Assembly: GCA_002686675.1 (NCBI GenBank)
Contig: NYYF01000052.1
Coordinates: 1-6,984, forward strand
Length of the DNA stretch: 6,984 nt
Reading direction: 5' to 3'
Origin: Fidelibacterota bacterium
GTDB taxonomy: Bacteria; Marinisomatota; Marinisomatia; Marinisomatales; UBA8229
Below are positions 1 to 5,338 of this stretch, piece after piece. Position 1 is the stretch's first letter. Every line of letters begins with the position of its first letter. The notes beneath the pieces are model-generated. The model saw only the letters and a program-made list of their open reading frames with translations. It had not been told where the DNA came from and searched no databases. Both the position numbers and the translations under genes were made by a program.

Positions 1-752
1 AGGAGATGATTCGGGAGACGAATCTGACTTACAGCGGTGACTTGGCGAATGGATAAATTATCCTTTGGTACCTCTTGGCCAAGACAGTAAAACCTCCATT
101 GAGGACGAGTAGTGTCCGGTCTCAGCTCAGCTAAAAAGGACTCAGATTCCGGCAAAGACTGAATATCACTCAAGATAAAACATTCCCTGTTAGGCTCCTT
201 CACTTTGAGGTTTTGCAATACGGAATTCACAGTAACCCATAAATGGTCTGTAGAAAATGTCTGCGGAATAGCTGCAACTACATTCCGGAGTGATGTATCC
301 CCGGGTTTCCCATTAAACACACGTTTTGCCGGGATAGTATGATAGATCTCAATCCTTGTCTGCCCTTCAAAAGAATCTGCAATTTTCAAGGCGGATTCCT
401 TAGCGTTTTCCAATAGAGTAATTCCATCTGAAACCAGGGACATACTGGCAGAATTATCTACAAAGATTATGACTCTTGTTTCTTTCTCTGCAGCCATCCA
501 ACCGGGTACAAATCCCTTTTGTACCGGACGAGCAACCATCAGTATCAGGCAGATGATCACCAAAGTCCTAAGAAGAACTAAAAGCAATTGTCTCAATTTC
601 AGCCGTCTAATTGTTTTATGCTCAAGTTCCTTGATGAAGCGGAGGGTACTGAATTCCACATCACGTGTATGCCTTAAACTAAGAAGATGAATAATAATTG
701 GAATTGATGCTGCCGCAAGTCCCCAGAGAACAGTAGGAGATAAAAATGTCAT
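1..752 (-). CDS. BatA-type membrane VWA-domain protein, N-terminal 250 residues (cut by window edge)
   Basis: The minus-strand frame is open from an ATG at 752 down to the left edge, giving 250 residues with no stop; the 3' end lies outside the window. The N-terminus (MTFLSPTVLWGLAAASIPII) is the first membrane segment of the BatA/aerotolerance-regulator N-terminal domain. A short loop with the typical RHTRDVEFSTLRF pattern follows, then a second hydrophobic segment at about 54-74. A von Willebrand A domain begins at about 92, with a MIDAS metal-site motif D99-N-S101-A-S103 and a later LSD at 195-196. Residues after about 230 begin a further region. In the family such proteins are membrane-anchored with the VWA domain exposed; the role is poorly defined and may be envelope complex assembly or stress tolerance. 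The start overlaps the stop of the upstream kinase-like gene by 4 bp (ATGA), which suggests translational coupling. The family call is secure; the function is not. Confidence 0.85.
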   Translation of the reverse strand, partial: MTFLSPTVLWGLAAASIPIIIHLLSLRHTRDVEFSTLRFIKELEHKTIRRLKLRQLLLVLLRTLVIICLILMVARPVQKGFVPGWMAAEKETRVIIFVDNSASMSLVSDGITLLENAKESALKIADSFEGQTRIEIYHTIPAKRVFNGKPGDTSLRNVVAAIPQTFSTDHLWVTVNSVLQNLKVKEPNRECFILSDIQSLPESESFLAELRPDTTRPQWRFYCLGQEVPKDNLSIRQVTAVSQIRLPNHL

Positions 753-1336
753 ACGCCTAGACTACTCAAAAACATCATTATAGTTCCAGATATTATAGGA
801 ATCCGGATATTGTCATCCACAGGCAAAGGAATAAGCTCGGCGATCATGGCAGAAACAGCACCCCCTGTTCTGACCCAAACTGACATCCCCGGGAAACAGG
901 CAGAAACCATCAAACAAACAACCAAGCCCGCCAGAGTGCCCTCAACCGTTTTATTCCAAATATGAATCCTTCCAAACTGAGCTCCAAATAGTGCCGCAAC
1001 TGTATCACCTAACCCCATGAATAAAAGTGCAAGAATTGCGATTTCTTTTTGAAATAAAGCTACCGTAAGAAAAGATCCTATAACCACCCAGGTCGCCCCT
1101 GTCAGTCGCCCATCTAACTCGTGAGTTCGAAGCATAAAATTAAACATTTTTCCGAAAATAGTCTTGATCCAACCAATCCGGGTTCTAGAAAAATCTAGAA
1201 AAATAAAAATAACCGATAAACAAGATAAAATTATTAACATGTGGATTTTGGAAGGAAAAAGAAACAGATAACCAACCGGAATAATGACGTTTGTTAAATG
1301 AATCAGTTTTCGGGAAACTTCACCTCTGTTGATCAT
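749..1336 (-). CDS. SEC59/DGK1/VTE5-family CTP-dependent lipid (diacylglycerol/polyprenol) kinase-like membrane protein
   Basis: This 195-residue protein is almost wholly hydrophobic, with about six membrane segments. It carries the family signatures: an N-terminal E6-x-x-R9-K10-x-x-H13 motif, LDGRLTGATW at 74-83, GLGDTVAALFGAQFG with D111, NKTVEGT with K129 and E132, and the C-terminal E167...PLPVDDN with D174, D175 and N176. Characterised eukaryotic relatives use CTP to phosphorylate dolichol (Sec59), diacylglycerol (Dgk1) or phytol (VTE5). Bacterial members are mostly untested, so the substrate here is unknown; diacylglycerol, undecaprenol or a prenol are all possible. It sits 5 bp after the PASTA gene, and its stop overlaps the start of the BatA-type gene. 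The ATG at 1336 is chosen because it directly precedes the conserved ExxRKxxH motif. No clear Shine-Dalgarno precedes it, so coupling to the PASTA gene is likely. Length and motifs look intact. Confidence 0.85.
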   Translation of the reverse strand: MINRGEVSRKLIHLTNVIIPVGYLFLFPSKIHMLIILSCLSVIFIFLDFSRTRIGWIKTIFGKMFNFMLRTHELDGRLTGATWVVIGSFLTVALFQKEIAILALLFMGLGDTVAALFGAQFGRIHIWNKTVEGTLAGLVVCLMVSACFPGMSVWVRTGGAVSAMIAELIPLPVDDNIRIPIISGTIMMFLSSLGV

Positions 1337-1341
1337 ATAGT

Positions 1342-2097
1342 CTATTTATTCATCATTTGATTGAAAATATCATTAATATCAAGTACACTTACTGTAACAT
1401 CTATTTTTTTTGGAGTCTCAAGAACTGTACCTTCCTTAATAGACTGATCCAAAACCGTGAATGGAATTAGATCCTCATTTTGTTCATACGATACCTTTCC
1501 CAATTTCAAACCAGCCTGCTCTAATTCAAATTCAGCTTTTTCTTGGCTGAGCCCAAAGAGATTAGGGACCTGGAAAAAATTTGGGGGCATACCCTTGCTG
1601 ATAGTTAAATGTACTCCCCAACCTCTCTTAAGCAGATCATTCCCTTTTGGTGATTGCCAGGCAACAGTCCCTTTGGGATACACAGGGTTGTATTCTGTAT
1701 AAATCGTATCTATAGCTAAACCTAACTGATGGAGCATTATCTCAGCACTTCTCTGCGACTGACCAAGTAGGTTTGGAACCGGAACCATTTTCTCTGGCTG
1801 GGCAATTTTTAGCCTTATAGTCCGGCCCGGTTTCACCCGGGAATCCGGTAGAGGAAATTGATCAATAATATTATTGGGGGTTACAAGATTCGTTAACACT
1901 GTATCCTCTACAATTCCTTTAAATCCTTCAGAATGAAGACGAGAAAGAGCAATTTCCAAAGGAAGATCTTTCACATCTATCAGATATCGAGTCTGACCAA
2001 ATCGGACATAAGCTGGCATCAAAATAGTTTCCATGATCAATAGAATGATACAGGAAGAAATGAAAATAACAACCACAAAATGAAATAGTTTTTTCAT
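1342..2097 (-). CDS. Membrane-anchored protein with three PASTA domains
   Basis: A 251-residue protein. A short basic N-terminus (MKK) is followed by a hydrophobic segment at about 5-29 that reads as a signal anchor, leaving the rest outside the cytoplasm. Three PASTA-like repeats follow at about 38-99, 103-168 and 174-238. The last two have the clear pattern VPNLxGxSxxxAExxLxxxGL, then a QSPKG- or QSIKEG-like turn and a final beta strand; the first repeat is more diverged. In known proteins PASTA domains bind muropeptides or cell-wall precursors and usually sit on Stk-type kinases or class A/B penicillin-binding proteins. Here no kinase or transpeptidase domain is attached, so the protein looks like a stand-alone periplasmic binding or scaffold module. 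It starts 19 bp after the fmt stop and is followed 5 bp later by the lipid-kinase-like gene, so one operon is likely. The exact ligand and role cannot be read from the sequence. Confidence 0.85.
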   Translation of the reverse strand: MKKLFHFVVVIFISSCIILLIMETILMPAYVRFGQTRYLIDVKDLPLEIALSRLHSEGFKGIVEDTVLTNLVTPNNIIDQFPLPDSRVKPGRTIRLKIAQPEKMVPVPNLLGQSQRSAEIMLHQLGLAIDTIYTEYNPVYPKGTVAWQSPKGNDLLKRGWGVHLTISKGMPPNFFQVPNLFGLSQEKAEFELEQAGLKLGKVSYEQNEDLIPFTVLDQSIKEGTVLETPKKIDVTVSVLDINDIFNQMMNK

Positions 2098-2116
2098 AAC
2101 ATAAGATCTATGGTCA

Positions 2117-3046
2117 TCAGGTTCCTAACTGATCTCCTTCCTTAATGGAAGCTCCTTGGAGAAATTCTTGGATATCCATCCGTTTTTTTCCTTCCTTCTG
2201 GAGAGACTGAATAAATAAACCACCTTCACCTGTCTGAACCAATAATCGCATCTTCGTCCGGTCGATGATTGTTCCAGGTGTTAATTCATAATTCTCATTT
2301 ACTGGAGAAGTATGGAATATTTTAATCCATTTACCATTCAAAGTCGTATGGATACCTGGTTTTGGATTTAGTCCTCGAACCTTATTTGTAATATTCACAG
2401 CAGTATCATTCCAGTTAATAATCCGTTCTGCCGGTTGAACCTTTGGTGCCCGGGTTGCAATTGAATTGTCCTGTTTGACAGAAGTAATGCTTTTTTCCAT
2501 AAGGTTATTAATGGTTTTCAGAAGAAGGTCCGATCCAATTTGACTCATTCTTTCAGAGAGAGTGCCATACGTATCCTCAGGGTGGATAGTTACCTTTTCT
2601 TGATACAAGACATCTCCCGTGTCCACCGTTGGTTTTAACAGAAAGGTTGTAAGCCCAGTGACTTTATCCCCATTCATTATTGCTCTTTGGATTGGTGCTG
2701 CACCACGATAAGCAGGAAGCAGCGAACCATGTAAATTCACCGAACCCATTGATGGTATTAAGAGTAATTTCTTTGGGAGAACCCGGTAAGCTACAATTGC
2801 AAATAGATCTGGGTTCAATTCTGTTAGCTGATCAATCAAATCAATAGAATTCAACAAACCTGCATGAATTACCGGGATGTTCAATTCACATGCAGCAGCG
2901 TCAATTTGTGATCGACGTTCCTTATTACCTCTGCCCATTTTCTTTGGTTGATTTGTCATCACCGCGGTTACCTGGTGATCAGATTGAACCAAACATTTCA
3001 GGCACGGAACAGCAAATTCCGGATTACCCATAAAAATAATACGCAT
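2117..3046 (-). CDS. fmt: Methionyl-tRNA formyltransferase
   Basis: The enzyme transfers a formyl group from 10-formyltetrahydrofolate to the amino group of methionyl-initiator-tRNA in the cytoplasm, which prepares it for initiation. The 309 residues match the usual length (about 315 in E. coli). The N-terminus MRIIFMGNPEFAVPCL is the family start and supports the ATG at 3046. The catalytic core is present: N104 and H106 in VNLHGSLLPAYRGAAPIQRA, and D142 in VDTGDVL, equivalent to E. coli N106, H108 and D144. A C-terminal tRNA-binding OB-fold domain follows from about residue 205. The gene lies 110 bp downstream of def, its functional partner, with a hairpin and possible promoter between them. 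The PASTA gene follows 19 bp later. No strong Shine-Dalgarno is visible before the ATG. The call is firm. Confidence 0.97.
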   Translation of the reverse strand: MRIIFMGNPEFAVPCLKCLVQSDHQVTAVMTNQPKKMGRGNKERRSQIDAAACELNIPVIHAGLLNSIDLIDQLTELNPDLFAIVAYRVLPKKLLLIPSMGSVNLHGSLLPAYRGAAPIQRAIMNGDKVTGLTTFLLKPTVDTGDVLYQEKVTIHPEDTYGTLSERMSQIGSDLLLKTINNLMEKSITSVKQDNSIATRAPKVQPAERIINWNDTAVNITNKVRGLNPKPGIHTTLNGKWIKIFHTSPVNENYELTPGTIIDRTKMRLLVQTGEGGLFIQSLQKEGKKRMDIQEFLQGASIKEGDQLGT

Positions 3047-3061
3047 AGTAATTATACTCTA

Positions 3062-3091
3062 CAAATAAATTGATTGAAACAGGATATCAAA
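3062..3091 (-). promoter_or_regulatory. Possible promoter for the fmt-PASTA-lipid kinase-BatA unit
   Basis: On the minus strand, TTGATA at 3090-3085 matches five of six bases of the sigma-70 -35 box. It lies 17 bp from TATTTG at 3067-3062, a weak -10. Read as a Bacteroidota-type promoter, TTTG at 3091-3088 is 18 bp from TTTATTTG, close to the TAnnTTTG consensus with one mismatch. Either reading places a transcript start about 10 bp before the fmt ATG. The placement in the only sizeable gap of the block supports it; the match itself is modest. Confidence 0.3.
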
Positions 3092-3120
3092 AAGGATTCT
3101 ATATTATCTGAATCCACTTT
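3089..3120 (-). terminator. Hairpin with T-run between def and fmt (weak intrinsic terminator or attenuator)
   Basis: On the minus strand GGATTC (3115-3110) pairs perfectly with GAATCC (3099-3094) across a 10-base loop, and the second arm is followed by five T (3093-3089). The preceding AAAG can extend the stem after one T-T mismatch. The arrangement, a stem and then a T-run just after def, is what an intrinsic terminator looks like, but a 6 bp AT-containing stem is short, so partial read-through into fmt is likely. Confidence 0.4.
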
Positions 3121-3156
3121 GAGCTTACATGTTTGTCTTGAATATTTCTTTGAATA

Positions 3157-3705
3157 TTAAAGGACAATTCCCTGAATTTTTTCCCTCACTTTTGATTCCT
3201 TTAATGCATCCTCCTCAATTTCTTTAAGGTCTTTTTTATACTGTATTTTAACCAGATCACTTATACGGTCAACGATGAAGATTCCATTCAAATGATCCAT
3301 CTCATGCTGGATTGCACGTGCCATTAGATCATTAAATTCTCTTTTCTTTTGTTCACCTTCCAATGAGTAATATTGTAGTGTAATAAATTCAGATCGTTTT
3401 AGTTCCACCTGAATACCAGGAATGGATAAACATCCTTCAACAGATAAACATTCACCTTTTTTATCAATAATTTTGCTGTTAATAAAAACTCGTGGTTTCT
3501 CGGCTTCATCTTTGTGGCTGATGTCAATTACAAACAGATTTAAATCCTCACCAATTTGGTTTGCAGCTAATCCTATACCGTCTTCTTCATACATTGTATC
3601 AAACATATCCTCCACTAAGGGCAACACACTAAAAATATCTTCAATATCTCCACATTGTTTACGAAGGATCAAATCCCCATATTTGACAATCTCTCTGACT
3701 GCCAT
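3157..3705 (-). CDS. def: Peptide deformylase
   Basis: This metalloenzyme removes the formyl group from the N-terminal methionine of nascent chains at the ribosome exit. The 182-residue protein holds all three family motifs: motif 1 GIGLAANQ (43-50), motif 2 EGCLS with metal ligand C92, and motif 3 QHEMDHLNG with ligands H134 and H138 and the catalytic E135. A charged Lys/Glu-rich C-terminal helix (about 150-176) extends past the core, as in many deformylases. The ATG at 3705 overlaps the yajC stop by one base (TAATG), which is good evidence for the start and for translational coupling. The partner gene fmt lies downstream in the same direction. All key residues are intact and the call is firm. 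Confidence 0.97.
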   Translation of the reverse strand: MAVREIVKYGDLILRKQCGDIEDIFSVLPLVEDMFDTMYEEDGIGLAANQIGEDLNLFVIDISHKDEAEKPRVFINSKIIDKKGECLSVEGCLSIPGIQVELKRSEFITLQYYSLEGEQKKREFNDLMARAIQHEMDHLNGIFIVDRISDLVKIQYKKDLKEIEEDALKESKVREKIQGIVL

Positions 3706-4049
3706 TAGGCTTTCTCTTCAATGGTTGTAATTTCATCTGGAGCGACATTTTTTTCCAAGCCGGAAACTGCAGAACGATTCACAGCAATATCCATATTTTT
3801 CCCAACCTTCAGAATAAGAATTGTCCCCTTTTGTTTGAAACCAACCACTGATCCATGAACACCTCCAATTGTGATAACCTTATCTCCTTTTTGAAGAGAT
3901 TGGATCATATTTTGCTTTTCTTTTTGGCGTTTTGTCTGGGGACGAATCATCAGGAAATAAATGATGAACATGATCAGAATAAATGGTAGAAATGCCGCGA
4001 TTCCACCACCTTGCTGTCCACCATTAGATAACGCATATATTATTTCCAA
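3705..4049 (-). CDS. yajC: Preprotein translocase subunit YajC
   Basis: A small single-span membrane protein that associates with SecDF in the Sec export machinery. A Gly/Gln-rich lead (SNGGQQGGG) precedes the membrane helix AAFLPFILIMFIIYFLMI. Then comes the family signature RPQTKRQKEKQNM, followed by the cytoplasmic domain with LQKGDKVITIGGVHGSVVGF. I place the start at a TTG (4049) because AAAGGAG (4062-4056) lies six bases upstream, giving 114 residues, close to the E. coli length of 110. The frame stays open to another TTG at 4103, but that one has no ribosome binding site at a usable distance and would add 18 residues without membrane or family character. The stop overlaps the def start (TAATG). 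Family call firm; start likely. Confidence 0.93.
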   Translation of the reverse strand: MEIIYALSNGGQQGGGIAAFLPFILIMFIIYFLMIRPQTKRQKEKQNMIQSLQKGDKVITIGGVHGSVVGFKQKGTILILKVGKNMDIAVNRSAVSGLEKNVAPDEITTIEEKA

Positions 4050-4055
4050 TTTTAA

Positions 4056-4062
4056 CTCCTTT
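4056..4062 (-). promoter_or_regulatory. Ribosome binding site that sets the yajC TTG start
   Basis: AAAGGAG on the minus strand stands six bases before the TTG at 4049. It is the best Shine-Dalgarno match in a window where most genes lack one, and it decides between the two possible TTG starts of yajC. Confidence 0.65.
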
Positions 4063-4074
4063 AAATTAGGGTGA

Positions 4075-4103
4075 AAATTACCGATGTTCGCACCGAATGA
4101 CAA
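4075..4103 (-). promoter_or_regulatory. Possible yajC-def promoter
   Basis: On the minus strand TTGTCA (4103-4098, five of six matches to TTGACA) is followed after exactly 17 bp by TAATTT (4080-4075, TAnnnT form). The same bases read as CTTG...TAATTTTC, one mismatch from the Bacteroidota TAnnTTTG element. The predicted transcript start near 4068 would give a leader of about 19 bases that includes the AAAGGAG site, which fits the shorter yajC start. The -10 is weak. Confidence 0.35.
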
Positions 4104-4160
4104 GATAATCAGTTTTGAATTCTCCTTGAGTTAACGGATTATCATTATTAATCTATAAGT
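4104..4160 (+). promoter_or_regulatory. Upstream region of arfB; likely holds its promoter, no clear ribosome binding site
   Basis: This AT-rich stretch separates the divergent yajC and arfB genes. Candidate pairs on the plus strand are TTGAGT (4126-4131) with TAATCT (4149-4154) at 17 bp, or TTGAAT (4115-4120) with TATCAT (4140-4145) at 19 bp. The first pair would start transcription at or next to the ATG at 4161, giving a leaderless or nearly leaderless message, which fits the missing Shine-Dalgarno. Neither match is strong. Confidence 0.25.
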
Positions 4161-4586
4161 ATGATTATTATCACATCAACACTTTCTATTAATGAAAATG
4201 AACTACATTTCGATTTTATCCGTTCCTCAGGTCCAGGAGGTCAAAATGTAAATAAAGCCTCAACCGCGGTTCAACTTCGGTTTGATGTAGTTAATTCTCC
4301 AACCTTACCGGAAGACGTTAAAAAACGACTGATTCAAATCTCCGGGAAAAAAATGACTGAAAAAGGAATACTGATTATTGATTCTCGTCGTTATCGTACA
4401 CAGCTAAGAAACCGTAAGGATTCAGTTGAACGCCTAATCACCCTTATTAAACAAGCCGCGCAAAAGTCCAAACCTCGCAAAAAAACGACTCCTCCCTTTG
4501 GATCTAAAGAAAAGAGATTAAAAAACAAACATCATCGCAGCAAAATTAAAAAACAGAGGAGGCCCATTGATCTATCAAAAGAATAA
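4161..4586 (+). CDS. arfB: ArfB (YaeJ)-type peptidyl-tRNA hydrolase, ribosome rescue factor
   Basis: Releases nascent chains from ribosomes stalled on messages without a stop codon by hydrolysing peptidyl-tRNA in the A site. The 141 residues match the family length (about 140). The catalytic GGQ (G26-G27-Q28) sits in the class I release-factor motif RSSGPGGQNVNKASTAVQLRF. The release-factor-like fold runs to about residue 100. The C-terminal 40 residues are a strongly basic tail (KSKPRKKTT, then KEKRLKNKHHRSKIKKQRRP), which in known ArfB enters the empty mRNA channel. The tail separates it from the codon-reading release factors RF1 and RF2, which are longer and carry a codon-recognition domain absent here. 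It is divergent from yajC and followed 2 bp later by the DNA glycosylase gene. No ribosome binding site is obvious before the ATG. Confidence 0.93.
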   Translation: MIIITSTLSINENELHFDFIRSSGPGGQNVNKASTAVQLRFDVVNSPTLPEDVKKRLIQISGKKMTEKGILIIDSRRYRTQLRNRKDSVERLITLIKQAAQKSKPRKKTTPPFGSKEKRLKNKHHRSKIKKQRRPIDLSKE

Positions 4587-4588
4587 TA

Positions 4589-5255
4589 ATGTTGTCACGT
4601 AACTTTTTTAACCGGGATTCAATCACAACAGCTAAGGCATTACTAGGTAAAATTCTCCGCGCATGGTATGATAAAGTCTGGTGGTGTGCACAGATCATTG
4701 AAACGGAAGCATATTTTCAAAATGAAAAAGTGAGTTACGCTTCCCTGGGATACATTAACAAACGAAAAGCGTCGTTTATATCCCCCGGTACAATTTATAT
4801 GTACTATGCTCAGGGCGGTGATTCTTTAAATGTTAGTTTCAGAGGAAAAGGAAACGCTGTACTCAATAAATCCGGATATCCTTATAAAAATGGCAAAAAC
4901 AGATAAAATGATTCCAATGATGCAAAAATTGGATCCGTCCAAATACGGAAATGGTATGCATCCGATTGAACGACTCTGCGCTGGACAGACCCTCCTGTGC
5001 AGTTCTCTAGGGATTACTGTCAAAGAATGGGATCAACAACAGTTCCATCCTAACCGATTCTATATTGAAGATATTGGATCTTCACCAACACAGATAATTC
5101 AAACAAGCCGACTTGGAATACCTATAAAGAGAGATGATCACCTACTATACCGATTTATAGATAGTAAATTTTCCAAATTCTGCACAGGTAATCCTCTTAC
5201 AAAAAGTAATTATTTGGAAGAAAAATACTACAGATTGATTCGGTATCTGAAATGA
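4589..5255 (+). pseudogene. MPG/AAG-family 3-methyladenine DNA glycosylase, interrupted by a one-base frameshift
   Basis: The family removes alkylated purines (3-methyladenine, hypoxanthine, ethenoadenine) from DNA as the first step of base excision repair. The first frame, 4589-4906, encodes ALLGKIL and the catalytic loop IIETEAY, with E40 and Y42 equivalent to human AAG E125 and Y127. It continues through SPGTIYMYYAQGGDSLNVSF, where N81 matches human N169, and then stops early at 4904. The next frame continues the same protein to 5255 with KMIPMMQKLDP, PIERLCAGQTLLCSSLGI and FYIEDIG. Removing one A from the run at 4886-4890 joins the two frames into about 221 residues, the usual family length. 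A sequencing or assembly error and a genuine young mutation are both possible. By rough alignment the position of human H136 is Tyr (Y50). It starts 2 bp after arfB. Confidence 0.85.
4886..4890 (+). other. Frameshift site: A5 run in the DNA glycosylase gene
   Basis: The upstream frame reads SGYPYK and then hits TAA at 4904. The downstream frame reads KMAKTDKM from the same place. Treating one of the five A bases as extra gives an uninterrupted SGYPYKMAKTDKM. A second A5 run at 4895-4899 is an alternative site for the indel. No known programmed-frameshift signal, such as CTT followed by TGA, is present. Confidence 0.6.
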
Positions 5256-5338
5256 TTAGAACTTTTCAAGTAAAAAATAATTACCCTTTCAAAAAATAAA
5301 TACAGGGCAACTTCGAAATCCAGTTATATTAAGTTTGT

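Noticed and set aside
469..690. Plus-strand open frame of 73 codons
   Set aside because: It lies wholly inside the BatA/VWA coding region on the other strand, has no recognisable motif, and reads as a shadow frame.
3046..3060. Perfect TATAAT just before the fmt ATG as a -10 box
   Set aside because: It ends about four bases before the ATG, so transcription would begin inside the gene, and the sequence 17 bp upstream (TTTCAA) is a poor -35.
4589..4910. Programmed ribosomal frameshifting in the glycosylase gene
   Set aside because: No known slippery codon pair with a following stop, internal Shine-Dalgarno or downstream hairpin was seen, and programmed shifting is not known for this family to my knowledge. 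An A-run indel is simpler.
4830..5255. Downstream glycosylase frame as an independent gene starting at its own ATG
   Set aside because: Its first residues overlap the upstream frame and do not resemble the family. Only the part after about 4886 matches, as the continuation of the same protein, so it is not a separate gene.
5256..5338. Possible bidirectional terminator in the convergent gap between the glycosylase and histidine kinase genes
   Set aside because: Only a 4-5 bp pairing (CCCT with AGGG) across a long AT-rich loop and an even shorter ACTT/AAGT pairing are visible. The AT-rich tracts suit termination, but no convincing stem is present.
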